Shown here: positions 21,953-33,599 of the stretch, in pieces | How the letters are laid out: every line of letters starts with the position of its first letter | Numbering within the stretch: position 1 is the stretch's first letter | DNA from: Tupaia tana | Lineage: Eukaryota > Chordata > Mammalia > Scandentia > Tupaiidae | NCBI GenBank assembly: GCA_026018925.1 | Contig: JAKSZU010000002.1 | Span: 53,276,337-53,340,336, forward strand | Direction of reading: 5' to 3' | DNA: 64,000 nucleotides | Translations under genes and position numbers: made by a program | The notes under the pieces: model-generated | Told to the model about the DNA's origin: nothing | Database searches by the model: none | What the model saw: only the letters and a program-made list of their open reading frames with translations

Positions 21953-22040
21953 TAACCTTTGCATTTCCTTAATAAGGACATTACAAAAATTATAGAAAAC
22001 TAAAAAAATAGTTAAAACTTACACTTTTATAGATCTGTAT

Positions 22041-22079
22041 ATATGTGTGTGTGTGTGTGTGTGTGTATATACACACACG
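22041..22079. repeat. (TG)n/(TATACA)n microsatellite
   Basis: ATATG(TG)n followed by TATATACACACAC, a small self-complementary tract. Confidence 0.9.
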
Positions 22080-22546
22080 ATTTACTTAACTGTATTTGTT
22101 GTTATTACTTATTTTTGTTTTAATACATATACATTTTTTTTTAGAGAGGTTTTTGCTATAGGGCGCGTGCGCTCTCCAGACAGACAGAGAGAGACATAGA
22201 GACAGAAAGCGAGAAATCACCCCCCGGGGGGGATGGTCACGCCGCAATCCCCTCTCCTCCATTCTCCTCTTGGGATCTTGGGCAGGCACGCACACGCGCC
22301 TGGCGTGAGTTTTAAGCCACCAGGTCCGGGACTCGAACTGCAGTCAACTACATGGGAGTCCAGCAATATAGCCATTACGCTAACTGCTGGTTCCCTATTT
22401 TTGTTTTAATTTGACCACGAAGAGTCAGAGAAAGAGAGAGAGAGAGAAAGGGAAAGTGAGAAAATAAGCCACCAGGTCCAAGACTTGAACTACAGTCGGC
22501 CATGTGGGAGTCCAGCACCATAACCACTATGCCACCAGCTAGTCCC
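22080..22546 (-). mobile_element. SINE-B split by SINE-A
   Basis: SINE-B tail at 22080-22130 and body at 22395-22546 (TTTAATTTGACCACGAAG to CACCAGCTAGTCCC). Confidence 0.8.
22131..22394 (-). mobile_element. Young SINE-A
   Basis: GGGCGCGTGCGCTCTCC start and a CCCCCCGGGGGGG core. TATTTTTGTTTTAAT repeats on both sides (22110 and 22397). Confidence 0.92.
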
Positions 22547-22650
22547 AAGTCATATATTGTTAAGGTGACTGAAAACACACTGAATGAGTCAGAAATCTCT
22601 AGAATGTATGTGAATATTATGTGTGATTATTAGCATTATATTACTCTTAC

Positions 22651-22765
22651 CTTTTCAAACTTCAATTTCACTGGTTTAGGATTGGTAGCGGTTACAGCTT
22701 CAGCAATTTCCTGACCAATCTTAAAAGACTGCTCCTTAGTGGCTCCTTTCAGTAGCACAAACATA
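22651..22765 (-). CDS. REV3L: REV3L exon: palm, after motif C
   Basis: Third base of S2784 plus residues 2785-2822, MFVLLKGATKEQSFKIGQEI to LKFEK. It completes the DTDS of motif C; the metal-binding aspartates are on the preceding exon. Acceptor TAG at 22766-22768, donor GTAAGAG at 22650-22644. Confidence 0.97.
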
Positions 22766-23194
22766 CTAAAGGGATTAAAAGTACAGCAGGGTTAATGAGG
22801 AAGTCATTACAACAACAACAAAATCATTGAGAGTAAACCTTCCTGGTTAATACTCTAATACCAAAGAAAACCTTTCCACGACCCCTCCTCACTCTTCCTT
22901 AAGTTGCTTCCTATTTAAACTTTGCTGTTTTATCACGCTATCCCTGTCAACTCATGATATACCTCATTATAGATCTTTAAGACATCCAGTATTTCAAGCT
23001 TAGCTACATGCAGACCAGCTCAGATATTGCAGTTATCAAGGTGGTCTTGGATCATCCCTAGACATTTAAGGCTTTGTATGGTACTCAGCTAAGTCCATCA
23101 TAAAAATAAGAGAATATATGCTTCTAAAGCAATAGAAAATTTAATTGTGATATGGATGAAAGTTCCTTCCTGCACCACCCAATTTAAAAAACAC

Positions 23195-23262
23195 ACTTTT
23201 GTAATTTGTCTCTGTCTCTCCAGTGATCACATGTGCCCTATAGCAAAAGTCTCTCTAAAATC
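23195..23262 (+). mobile_element. SINE-A 3' fragment
   Basis: Only GTCTCTGTCTCTCCAGTGAT to CCCTATAGCAAAAGTCTCTC survives, ending at a G-run shared with an oppositely oriented SINE. Confidence 0.75.
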
Positions 23263-23264
23263 AG

Positions 23265-23660
23265 CCCCCGGGGGGGGGGGGGGGGGAGGAGGAATGGCCA
23301 TACTGTAATCCCTTCTCTTCCATTCTCCTATTGGGATTTTGGGCATGCATACACACACACACCCAATGTGAGTTTAGTTAGTTAGTTAGTTAATTAATTT
23401 ATTTACTTGTTTATTTATATTTGTTATTGTTATTTATTTGACCAGAGAAAGAGACAGAAAGAGAAAAAGGGAAAGACAAAATGCAAGTTGCCAGGTCTAG
23501 AACTCGAACTGTGGTCAGCCATATGGGAATCCAGCACCTTTAACCACCACGCCACCTGCCAGTCCCTTGGTGTGAGTTTTAAGCCACCGGGTTCAGGACC
23601 CGAACTGTTGTAGACTACATGGGAGTCCAGCAATGTAACCATTACGCCATTTGCTGGTCC
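23265..23660 (-). mobile_element. SINE-A (3' end lost), split by SINE-B
   Basis: Starts at the CCCCCG core with an expanded G17 run (23270-23286), continues to CAATGTGAGTTT, resumes at 23567 and ends CATTTGCTGGTCC. Confidence 0.85.
23373..23566 (-). mobile_element. SINE-B nested in SINE-A
   Basis: (AGTT)n(AATT)n tail, TTTGACCAGAGA, head end CACCTGCCAGTCCC; TSD TGTGAGTTT. Confidence 0.88.
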
Positions 23661-23674
23661 TACCTGGAAGGCTT

Positions 23675-23934
23675 TTCTTTTTTTTTTGGAGAGGTTTTCA
23701 CTATAGGGCGCATGTGCTCACCAGACAGACAGAGACATAGAGACAGAAAGCGAGAAATCACCCCCCAGGGGGGATGGTCACGCCGCAATTCCTTCTTCTC
23801 CATTCTCCTCTCGGGATCTTGGGCACGCACGCACACGCACCTGGCATGTTTTAAGCCACCGGGTCCGGGACGCGAACCGCGGTCGACTACGTGGGAGTCC
23901 AGCGACATAGCCATTACGCTAACTGCTGGTTCCC
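23675..23934 (-). mobile_element. Young SINE-A with TSD
   Basis: TGGAAGGCTTTTCTT before and TGGAAGACTTTTCTT after. The B box on the minus strand reads GGTTCGCGTCC. Confidence 0.94.
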
Positions 23935-24873
23935 TGGAAGACTTTTCTTAATTATACTTGGGTGAATTTCTCAAGAGATTCTGATTGTAGCTCCCTGCCA
24001 TCCTTCTGCTGCCCTAGAAGCATCTGTCTTGTCAAATGTCCTGCCTGAGAACCATTACTACAGAGAGTTTCAATCACTATTAAGAGTAGATCATATCCTA
24101 CTTGGGTGGGGTAAATATTTTTGAGAACCATTAATAAATAATTATTTGAATTACTATTACTAAATAGAAATCCTACTAAATAGAATCCTTCTCAGCTGAG
24201 AACATGTTTCCACTCCATCAAGCATCACCTATTATCCCTAGTGCAGTGCTTCTCAACTTTTTATCATTAGTGACTTCTCAAAGAAAAAAATGAAACTGAA
24301 ATTAAATTTAATAAGCAAAAGCAATTATCAAAGAATAAACTATTGTTAGGGAAGAACTGAGCTCTGATGGGCCCTAAACTTGTACTAAGATTTTGTTTGC
24401 CCGCCAAGAACCTATTTGTACTCTGCTAGGGTGAAAGAAATATTTGTATCATTAAGAATGCATGTCCTGTAGTGAATTGCTCTCATAAAGATTTCAATAA
24501 ACATTTGTTTAATGGATCAAGTAGTGTGTGGGAATCAAAAGTTCTAATGACACTGCAAATACATTTCCTTGACTGGAATCATATAACTCTGAAATCTGAT
24601 ACAGAAGGAAAGCACTAGCTAGGAATCAAAACACTGAGTGCCAATTATGGTTTCATTATTGACTAGTTAGATGAGCTTTAAAAATTTCTTACCCTAGGGG
24701 AATCTGCTCCAAGCACCACCTGAGGCACACTGTAAGGCCTCATATGGTTCCTCTGAACAGCATGAAAATTGTTGGCCTAAATAATATCAAGGTCCTCATC
24801 CAAATAATATCATGGTCCTCATCCAGTTCTGACATTCTAGTTCTGTTTTTCTTTTTACTTGAATTATTTCATT
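23935..24873. other. Intronic, no clear element
   Basis: Possible old hAT ends (GAGAACCATTA at 24049 and 24123) and a MIR-like patch near 24640, neither strong enough to call. Confidence 0.3.
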
Positions 24874-25103
24874 TTTAGAGAGATTTTTCCTATAAGGGCG
24901 CAGGAGTTTGCTGAAGAAACCGAGACAGATACAGAAAGCGAGAACACATCCCCCTGGGGGGATAGTTACACTACAACCTCTTATCTTCTTGGGATTTTGG
25001 GCCAAGGAAATTCATGCGCCCAGCATGAGTTTTAAGCCATGGGGTCTGGGACTTGACTACGAGGAAGTACAGCAATGTGATAATTACGTCATCTGCTGGT
25101 CCC
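24874..25103 (-). mobile_element. SINE-A copy
   Basis: GATTTTTCCTATAAGGGCGC to CATCTGCTGGTCCC; some internal deletions. Confidence 0.85.
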
Positions 25104-26029
25104 TGCTTGAATTCTTAAACGATCTTAAAGAGTAAACAACATAACTACAGTAAGTTCATGACAATTTCTGATTCTGTGTGTTGTCAATGACTGGTATGCA
25201 TAGATCCTGAATTAAAATAAATAATTTAAATGTTTAATGCTCTCTTCTCAAAATATTTTGTAAGGAGTTCTGCTTAGAAGATGCAGAACTACATTTTAAT
25301 AATTTCAATTCTGCAGTATACCCAGCAGAAGTAGTTTTAAGGGTCATGAAATACCTAAAGCCAAACTAAGAAGTGACTTTTGATGAGAAACAGTAGAAAA
25401 TAAGGGTAATTAGGGCCTGAATAAGTTGAAACTGTCTCCACCTGCTGGTAATAAAACAGTTGCTATGAGGCACAGTCTAATTCAGCATAAACATAACTAT
25501 GTTAATTATTCAAACATTTAAAAAAAACTGGAAAAGATTAAGTGCTGTTCAAAGACTACTAACAAGCTACTGTTACTGACTGGAAATATTATCTCTTATT
25601 GTTCTTTTGGACTGTAAAGTGACTAGAGGTCCTAAGGCAAGTGCTTTTAATACAATCACACTGTGACTCTAAGCCTTAAATGGGAAAAAAATTTCAGGCT
25701 CCAAGAAATATGCATAATACTTATATTCTAGAAGAACTTGAATGAGCTATACAGATAAGATGCTACACAAATAACTGGCCCCTGAAAAATATTAGAATAA
25801 AGAAAGCAACAAGCAGGTTGGTGTTATTAACTCAGGGTTCACAGGCAGTCCCATTTTTTTCCAGTCCATAAATAATGGGCTTGAAGAAGTCTGTGAACTC
25901 TGGAATCAAATGAAAAACTGTATTTGCCTATGTGCACATTTCTTAGGAGAATGTCAACAGATTTTGGGGCATAGTGAAACGTTAACCACTCATAGCCTTG
26001 GCAACTGTCCTTCAAAAACAGTTTATTTT
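25104..26029. other. Unique intronic DNA
   Basis: Nothing recognised; a short minus ORF at 25839-26072 has no splice or homology support. Confidence 0.35.
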
Positions 26030-26216
26030 TATTTACAATATTTATTTTTGCCAGAGGGTGTATGCTCACCATAGAGAGACAGAGAGAAAGGAAGAAGGAG
26101 AAAGGAAAAGCACCCTCAATGGTGCATGGTCACACTGCAATCTCTTCTGCAATCTTTTCTCCACTTCTCTATTATGTCAGGATTTTGGGCAAGCATAAAC
26201 AGTGCCCAAATGCTGT

Positions 26217-26240
26217 TTTTTTTTTTTTTTAATAATTATT

Positions 26241-26277
<37 letters not shown>

Positions 26278-26445
26278 ATTTTAATTTGACTGTCTACCTA
26301 TTTATTTAATTTGACCAGAGAGGGGGAGGGAGAGGGAGAGAGAGAGAAGGAAAGTGAGAAAGCAAGCCACCAGGTTTGGGACTTGAACTGCGGTTGGCCA
26401 TGTGGGAGTCCAACGCCCTTAACCACCACGCCACCTGCCGGCCCT
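26217..26445 (-). mobile_element. SINE-B nested in SINE-C
   Basis: Contains a (TATC)9 microsatellite (26242-26277) in its tail; head ends CCACCTGCCGGCCC. Confidence 0.88.
26242..26277. repeat. (TATC)n microsatellite
   Basis: Nine tetranucleotide units. Confidence 0.96.
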
Positions 26446-26555
26446 GTGCCCAAGTGTTTTTCAAGCCACTGGAGCTTAGAACTAAACCATGTAGTTGGTC
26501 ATGTGTACCAGTTCCCTTAACCACAAGGCGACGGGGCTAGCCCTGATTACTTCTG

Positions 26556-26855
26556 GATATACAGTTATGTATATATGTGCTACATAACAATATTTGTAGG
26601 ACAGTGACTTCATAAGATTACAGTAGCCTAAGTGTGTTGTGGGCATACCATCTGGATTTGTGTAAAGTACACTCTGATGTTGACACAACTGTCTAATAAA
26701 GCATTTTTCGCAATGCAGCCCCCCTTTTAAAAAGATTTATTTAATTTAATTATTATCATTATTTTTTATTTTTTAAGAATTATTTTATTATTTTAAATTT
26801 GAAAGAATGAAAAGATTTATTCAATTTTATTATTTTTTCATTTTTTAAAAGATAG

Positions 26856-26894
<39 letters not shown>

Positions 26895-27047
26895 AATAGA
26901 GATTTACAAGGGTCTGGGATTCAAACTTCAACCCACTGGGTTCAGGACTCGAACTGCAGTAGGCCATTGGGAGGGAGTCCAGTGCCTTAGCCACTACACC
27001 ACTACTGCCCCCCCAACACACACAATGTATCCCTGTTAAGTGACACA
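26556..27047 (-). mobile_element. DNA-transposon remnant split by SINE-B
   Basis: Left ATACAGTTATGTATATATG and right ATCCCTGTTAAGTGACACA ends, with TCTGGATTTGTGTAAAGTACA internally. It belongs to the same family as 43053-43244 but inverted. Class probably hAT or Tc/mariner; not fixed. Confidence 0.6.
26722..27014 (-). mobile_element. SINE-B, rearranged tail
   Basis: Two AAAGATTTATT(T/C)AATTTTATT tail blocks and a (CA)17 tract at 26859-26892 replace the usual GA stretch; head B box intact (GGACTCGAACTGCAG). Confidence 0.75.
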
Positions 27048-27403
27048 TTTAAATTCAAAGAGCTGCAAATATATGGGAGGAATGATTCACATTAAAAATA
27101 GTTTCTTTAAATAGACTAGACTCCCATGTATATGGTCTGGTTACAGATCACTATTTGGCTAAGAGCCACCTGGAGGGATGCCATGGGAATCTTCATAGTC
27201 TGTAGCTCAGGGCACGTAACCCTTCCTGTCTCTTAAAACCACAAATTACACATTACGACCTGTGTAACTTTGATTACTAGATCATAAGGACTGGAAAGAC
27301 TTAAGCAAAACTCTTATTTTTTGGGAAGGATTACCCTTAACCCATTTTAAACACTGAAATGAAGAGATGCAAATAGACAACTATAAAACAGAACATCCAT
27401 TAC

Positions 27404-27513
27404 CTGTCAGTATCACCATAAACAACCCTAGCACCCCATTTCTTGGTATCATTCACCAGTTTAATAGCTCGTTCCAAGGTCTCTCTGGCTTTGTGAACAA
27501 TACTATCGCCAAC
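27404..27513 (-). CDS. REV3L: REV3L exon: polymerase motif C
   Basis: Residues 2748-2783 plus two bases of S2784; VGDSIVHKARETLERAIKLV to RVVYGDTD. YGDTDS is the motif C signature; D2781 and D2783 bind the catalytic metals. Acceptor CAG at 27514-27516, donor GTAATGG at 27403-27397. Both aspartates intact. Confidence 0.98.
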
Positions 27514-27683
27514 CTGTTGGTACAAAACCATGGGAAATATTTTTTTAATATAACTCAGTGTAAATTAACAGACTTTAAAATATACAATACACAATTTAAA
27601 TTTAATTACTAAATACTTGTAGAAAAGCAAGAATATTTTTTAAAAAGCCACCATTTGTCATCATTTATAATCATTTATTCTTT

Positions 27684-27938
27684 TTTTCGGAGAGGTTTTT
27701 GCCATAGGGCGCATGCGCTCTCTAGAAAGACAGAGAGAGACAGAGACAGAAAGCGAGAAATCACCCCTCCAGGGGGGATGGCCACACAGCAATCCCTTCT
27801 TCTCCATTTTCCTCTCGGGATCCTGGTCACGCACACACACGTGCCCGGCGTGAGTTTAAGCCACCAGGTCTGGGACTCGAACCGCGGTCGACTACATGGG
27901 AGTCCAGTGACATAGCCATTACGCTAACTGCTGGTCCC
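27684..27938 (-). mobile_element. SINE-A with perfect 18-bp TSD
   Basis: TATAATCATTTATTCTTT at 27666-27683 and 27939-27956 are identical. Minus-strand B box GGTTCGAGTCC exact. Confidence 0.97.
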
Positions 27939-27990
27939 TATAATCATTTATTCTTTACAAGTACTATAAAAATGAAAATGAGATGATTTT

Positions 27991-28240
27991 TCTTTTTTAA
28001 ATAAAGATTTTTACCATAGGGTGCATGTACTTGATGGAGAGAGAGAAAGACAGTGAGAGGAAAAGTGAGAAACCCTCAGGGGGATGGCCACCCCACAATC
28101 CCTTCTCTTCCATTCTCTTCTTGGACTCCTAGGGACACAGGCACATGGGCCCAGCATGAGTTTCAAGCTGCTAGGTCCAGGACTCAACCTTGACCATGTG
28201 AAAGTCAGGTGCCTTAAGCACTATGCCACCTGCTGGTCCC
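27991..28240 (-). mobile_element. SINE-A copy, diverged
   Basis: GATTTTTACCATAGGGTGC to CCACCTGCTGGTCCC. Confidence 0.82.
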
Positions 28241-28321
28241 AAGATGAACATTTTAAAAGAAACAGTCAATATACAGACTTGCCTTTGAATGTATCAGTAA
28301 GTATAATAGATTATACTTCTT

Positions 28322-28751
28322 TGTTCTGTTTTGTTTTGTTATATGGTGCATGCACTTGCCGGGAGAAAGAGAGGGAAGAGAAAGTGAGAAACCACTTGGG
28401 GTGGGAGGGGAGGCCATATCATAGTCCCGTCTCCTTCACTCTCCTCTCAGGATTTTGGGCATACACACATGCTCAGCAATTTTCTTTTCTTTTAAAAGTT
28501 TTAGGATTATTTATTATTATTATTATTGTTTAATTTGAGACAGTAAGAAAGAGAGAAAGAGAAAGTTAGAAAGCAAGCTGCCAGGCCAAGGACTTGAACT
28601 ATGGTTGGCTATGTGGGAATCCATTAACTTAACCACTATGTCACCTGCCAGACCCCCCAGTATGATTTTCAAGGGGTTGGGCCTGGGACTTGACCATGCA
28701 GTTGGCCATGCGTGATCCAGTACTCTAACCGCTACACCACCTGCTGGCTCT
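28322..28751 (-). mobile_element. SINE-C split by SINE-B
   Basis: Left part ends CATGCTCAGCAATTTTC; right part resumes CAGTATGATTTTCAAG (28657) and ends CACCTGCTGGCTC. Confidence 0.82.
28480..28656 (-). mobile_element. SINE-B nested in SINE-C
   Basis: (ATT)n tail, TTTAATTTGAGACAG, head end CACCTGCCAGACCC. Confidence 0.85.
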
Positions 28752-28928
28752 TGATTAAATTTTTTACAAGGTATCCATACATAATTAGTTGATTTTTGGA
28801 AGAATAAGCCTTATTAATTCAAAGACTTTCTTACATGCCGTTATGTCCAATTAGACAAGAAGTACTCAGTGTGTGTGTGTACACGAGTATATGTATGATT
28901 TTCTATTGGAATGTTCATGATAACATCT

Positions 28929-29097
28929 TTTTAATTTTTTAAAGAATTATTTAATTTTATTTATTCATTCATTTATTTTAATTTGACCAGAGATAGATAG
29001 AGAAAATGAGAAAGCAAGTCACCAGGTCTGGGACTTGAACAGTGGTTGGCCATTGGGGAGTGTCTAGCCCTTTAACCACCACACCACCTGCTGGCCC
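28929..29097 (-). mobile_element. SINE-B copy
   Basis: TTTTAATTTGACCAGAGA to CACCTGCTGGCCCC. Confidence 0.88.
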
Positions 29098-29383
29098 CTT
29101 TTTTATTCTTTTAAGTTTTCCTTGGCCAGCCATGGTAGTTTCACATTTCAAGATGCAAAAGCCAAATGGAAAGCTCCCAGTTTTGCATCCTGAGGTTTCC
29201 CTGTACATATTGGGTATGTGAATGCATACCTGTCACCTTGGCTAATCAAGGCTGGACATGAATTGTGGCATAACCTTATTGAGAGTGCCTCTCCTTCTCA
29301 TGTAAGATATAAACTTACAAAAAACATTTAAAAATATAACCGACCACATAAAATTATACACATTAATGGATTACAGTGAGATA

Positions 29384-29431
29384 TATATATATATGTATAT
29401 ATATATGTGTGTGTGTGTATATATATATGTT
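29384..29431. repeat. (AT)n(GT)n microsatellite
   Basis: ATAT/GTGT mixture directly before a SINE-B. Confidence 0.9.
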
Positions 29432-29624
29432 TTTTAAAGAATTATTTTTAACTTTATTATTTTTATAACTTTATTATTATTTTATTTAATTAACTAAATA
29501 TTTGAGAGAGAGAGACAGAGAGAGTGAGAGAAAGTGAGAAAGCAAGTTGTCAGGTCTGGGACTCAAACTACGATCAGCCACATGGGAGTCTGGTGCCCTT
29601 AACCACCACGCCACCTGCCAGCCC
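29430..29624 (-). mobile_element. SINE-B copy
   Basis: ATTT-rich tail, GAGAGAGAGACAG, head end CACCTGCCAGCCCC. Confidence 0.87.
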
Positions 29625-29644
29625 CAAAATATATATTTTAAAAG

Positions 29645-30611
29645 TTTATTCTAGGGAACTCAAGCAGCTCACATGAAAAAAAAAAAAATCAACCGAATAA
29701 AAAGATGGGCAAATGAGCTGAATGGACAACTCTCTAAGGAAGACATACAAACAGACAAAAAGCATATGAAAAAATGTTTGACATCCCTTCTCGTAAGGGA
29801 GGTGTAAATCAAAACTATAATGAGATACCACCAGTTGGAATGGCTAAGATTAAAAACACATAAAGAATGGTAAGTGCTGGCGAGGCTGTGGAGAAAAGGA
29901 AACTCTCCTACACTATTGGTGGGAATGTAAATTAGTACAGTCACTGTGCAGAACAATATGGAGAGTCCTCAAAGACCTACAGATACAGAACTACCATATG
30001 ATCCAACAATTCCACTCCTAGATATCTACCCAAACAATAGGAATGCACTCAGTCAGAAAAATACTTGCACAGCCATGTTTACTGTGCCATTATTCACAAT
30101 TGCTAAAGACATGGGACCAACCCAAATGTCCACGAACAGATGAATGGACTGAAAAAGTGTGGCACATACACACTACAGAATACTACTCTCATAAGAAACA
30201 ATGAGATCCTAGCATTTGATAAAAAGTAAATGAATATGGAAGGTTTAGTGCTAAGCAAAGTAAGCCAGACTATGAAAGAGAGATATTGTATGTCCCTACT
30301 CAATATTTAACAACTGTCTGCACTCTATGGCAGAAACTGAAATATTGGACAGTATAAAGGCATGGAGAGCAGCTGTGAATACTAGAGACAGTGTGGGAGG
30401 AGGATGGGAAATGGCAGAGGATGAAATGGAGGGAATCAAAGTGAAAAAGAAGCAAAACATTTAAGAAACAAAATGGAAAATTATCTGTTGCTGATGATAT
30501 GTATGTAATATCTTTGATTAAGCCAATATACAGTGTTTTCTGGATGGAAAAATTCATTTTGTATGCTATAATGATATACAGTGATTGATTGTAAAGTAAA
30601 TAAAGAAAAAA
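29645..30611 (+). mobile_element. L1 3' end (end of ORF2 plus 3' UTR), 5'-truncated
   Basis: Contiguous match to the tail of mammalian L1 ORF2: AAAAGATGGGCAAATGAGC, GAGATACCACCAGTTGGAA, GAGGCTGTGGAGAAAAGGA, GATCCAACAATTCCACTCC, CACAATTGCTAAAGACATG. A short 3' UTR ends AATAAAGAAAAAA. The L1 frame is disrupted, so it is a dead 5'-truncated copy. Confidence 0.93.
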
Positions 30612-30740
30612 TATTTATTCCATTAGCATGACAGAGACAGAGTGGGATACAGAGATATAGCACCTGGGATAGGGTCTTGAAGCTTTTTACCTTGATATAA
30701 TCCTATTTGTCTTTAGTGCCTGTGGTTCTGAGGTCTTATT

Positions 30741-30776
<36 letters not shown>

Positions 30777-30948
30777 CAAAAACTTTGTCCCTATCAGTGT
30801 CCTAAAGTGTGTTTCCCTATGTTTTTTTTTCCTAGTAATTTCATGGTTTCAGATCCATTTACTTCAGGTAAATCTGAATTACCTGAAGTAAATGTGAGGT
30901 TGAACAATATTTACATTATTTAAAGTTTTATTACGAAGGAAATATAGA
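30612..30948. other. Intronic DNA with (AAAAC)n
   Basis: Simple repeat of AAAACA units at 30741-30781, plus a 20-bp inverted pair around TTACTTCAGGTAA (30858-30895); otherwise nothing. Confidence 0.5.
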
Positions 30949-31077
30949 AGGGGGTCTTCAAAACGTTCACAGAATATGTATATTATAAAAAGAAAATCCA
31001 TGGATAAAAAAATTTTTTGCACCAAAATAAACAAGTACTTTAATTCATTTTTTATGAACCTTTTGAAGTCTCTTCAT
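30949..31077. mobile_element. MADE2-like mariner MITE, copy 1
   Basis: GGGGTCTTCAAAACGTTCA at one end, inverted TGAACCTTTTGAAGTCTC at the other, with the shared interior ATTTTTTGCACCAAAATAA. Non-coding. Confidence 0.75.
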
Positions 31078-31296
31078 ATGAAAAAGGAATAAATAAAATT
31101 GATAACAGAAACTTAATTATATTTTAAGTTAAGCTCACGAATTTCAATGAAAGCTTAGTGCATTAGAAAACTTTGAGTTTGTGAACTATAACAGATTTTA
31201 AAAATCATGCTATCTATTTGAAATTCAAGTAGAATAAAATGTTCAATCTGTCACTCAATGCCACTTTCAAAGCAGATAAACTTTCATTTATTTGAA

Positions 31297-31524
31297 TTTT
31301 TTTTAAAGTTTATTTTACTGAGAGAAAGAGATTAGCAGACAGACACCCTTGACAAGGTCTTTCCACATTTCTCCCTCTAGCTTTCCAGACAGCCAGGATC
31401 ATGCGTGTGTCCAAGGGTGCATTAGTATGTTCAGGCTGACCCAGGATCTGAACCCTGGGGCCCTTTCATACATCTCCAATATCACGCAGTGGCACCCTAT
31501 CACCTATGCCACTGTGTTGGGCCA
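31297..31524 (-). mobile_element. Old SINE remnant
   Basis: AAGTTTATTTTACTGAGAG start, ACAAGGTCTTTCCACA core, end CACTGTGTTGGGCC. Confidence 0.6.
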
Positions 31525-32050
31525 AGGTAAACTTCTAAATATGTGAAGACAAGGGCTGGATGAGTGAGCATCCCAGTATCAAAGTCAAATATATTTTGAG
31601 ATCTACAATTACAAATAAATACATACACATTCATACAGATACTAACCCTAAATGTCTGCCTAATGCTGTTTACTCTGACCCATTTAAATTATACCTGGAA
31701 GTCATAACTCTTACAGCCACCCCAGAAAACCATGCAGTATGAATGATTAGTGGCTGGGAGAAGAGGAAAGAAGTGGTGACCTGATTTATGGGGCAGAAGA
31801 AAAAAGGAGTGGTAATTACATTAACTGAGACTTCTATTTTGTGCCACGGTTCTTGACTTGAAAAGCACTATTTCATTACAAGGTCAAAAGAGGATTTAAA
31901 AAGAGAAAAATAATTGATTTCACCATTTATGCAGTGATTGGGATTCTGAAAAGTCATAACTAGAAAAACATCTAAAGTAAAAAATTTTCTAAGAAAAAGA
32001 AAAAGGAAGAAATGAAGTTCCACCAACAGTGGATATATCAATAATCAATA
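31525..32050. other. Unique intronic DNA
   Basis: Nothing recognised. Confidence 0.35.
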
Positions 32051-32059
32051 ATTTAGGAG

Positions 32060-32302
32060 AGGGACCAGCAGTTGGCATAATGGCTATGTCGATGGACTCC
32101 CATGTAGTCGACCGTGGTTCGAGTCCTGGACCCGGTGGCTTAAACTCACACAGGGTGCGTGTGTGTGTGTGCACCCAAGATCCCAAGAGGAGAAGGGAGG
32201 AGAAGGGATTGTGGCATGGCTATCCCCCCTGGGGGGTGATTTCTTGCTTTCTGTCTCTCTGGTGAGCAAATGTGCCTTATAACAAAAACCTCTCAAAAAT
32301 AA
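32060..32302 (+). mobile_element. SINE-A with TSD
   Basis: AATAATTTAGGAGA before, AATAATTTAAGAGA after. B box GGTTCGAGTCC exact; CCCCCCTGGGGGG core. Confidence 0.94.
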
Positions 32303-32352
32303 AAATAATAATTTAAGAGAAAAATGTGATTATATAAACTCTTTAATTTATG

Positions 32353-32609
32353 GGGGCCAGCAGGTGGCATAGCGGTCAAGGCATTGTACTCTCACGTGGC
32401 CAACCACGATTTGAGTCTCAGGCCCAGCGACTTGAAAATCACACCATGTGCTTAAAGTGCCCAAAATCCTGAGAGGAGAATGAAGGGATTACAGTGTGAC
32501 CACCCCCTCCCTCCTGGAGGGGGGGGTAATTTCTCGCTTTCCCTCTCTCTATCCTGCTCTGGCAAGCACACATGCCCAATGGTAAAAAAAAAAAAAAAAA
32601 AAAAAAAAT
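32353..32609 (+). mobile_element. SINE-A/C copy
   Basis: GGGGGCCAGCAGGTGGCATAG head, B-box region ACGATTTGAGTC, end CATGCCCAATGGTAAAAA. Confidence 0.85.
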
Positions 32610-33169
32610 TGGCTTATGAAATAAATTAGTGACAATGTTTGAGACAGAGTCATTAACCTAATAATACCTACATTATTTATTCTCCCTGTTTTCCTGGAAG
32701 AATTCTTGCCTATAAGGTCCTGTCTTTCTCTATAATAATCCAAACCTAGCACTTGTGCTCTTGATCATACTGTGAAATATATTTTATTGTATATTCACTG
32801 AAGGAAAGTACATGACCTGCCAGTAATCTATTTGTCCCTTCTTTTTTTTTTCTTAATGTGGCTGATAGCTTCCATTTTTATTCCACTGGTGCTAACTTTT
32901 TCCTTGTTCATTGGAGGCTCTTTCATGATCTCACATAAAAGGTACAGGATATATACTGTTGTGAAGTTGGCATAGGATGAGGGGCCAAATGCATATTCAT
33001 TAACTTCAGAATATCTTAGAAGACCAAGGCCAAAGAGAGGGGTGTAGCCTGGCATATGTAACAGCGTATTTCCTGGCAGAATTACACTTGTTAACTTTCA
33101 CTGCTGATTCAAGGACCACCCCACCCCTCACCCTGGAATTCTGGTTATCCTAAGGTTAGAATATTTTCT

Positions 33170-33423
33170 TTTTTTTTTTTTTTTAGAGGTTTTTGCTATA
33201 GGGCGCGCGTGCTCGTCAGACAGACAGAGAGAGACAGAGAGACAGAAAGTGAGAAATCACCCCCCAGGGGGCATGGCCACGCCACAATCCCTTCTCCTCC
33301 AGGGATCTTGGGCACGCACGCACATGCACCTGGCGTGAGTTTCAAGCCACCGGATCCAGGACGCGAACCGCGGTCGACTACGTGGGAGTCCAGCGACATA
33401 GCCATTACGCTAACTGCTGGTCC
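33170..33423 (-). mobile_element. Young SINE-A with TSD
   Basis: AGAATATTT on both sides; GGGCGCGCGTGCTCG 3' end and CGCGGTCGACTACG preserved. A small deletion removes the CATTCTCCTCT segment. Confidence 0.92.
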
Positions 33424-33599
33424 CAGAATATTTACATATTTTTAAAGAAGTATTATTCCTGCATTGTTCTGTTACCAAAACAAATTAATGGACAATGTAA
33501 AAACTGAGAGGTAGAGAAGAAATTAGAGAAATTTAGAAATGGCCTAAAAAAAGATTTGAGAGTGACTGGGCTTGTTCTGAATCCCTATTTATTAAAGTA

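Larger units (their letters stand above)
26030..26542 (-). mobile_element. SINE-C split by SINE-B
   Basis: Left part to GTGCCCAAATGCTG (26216), right part from GTGCCCAAGTGTTTTTC (26446) to CGACGGGGCTAGCCC. Confidence 0.82.

Noticed and set aside
24049-24133. GAGAACCATTA motifs as ends of a MER5-type hAT element
   Set aside because: Two short matches in the same orientation with no convincing internal similarity.
29645-30611. L1 3' end considered as a potentially active element
   Set aside because: It lacks the 5' UTR, ORF1 and most of ORF2, and the remaining frame is broken.
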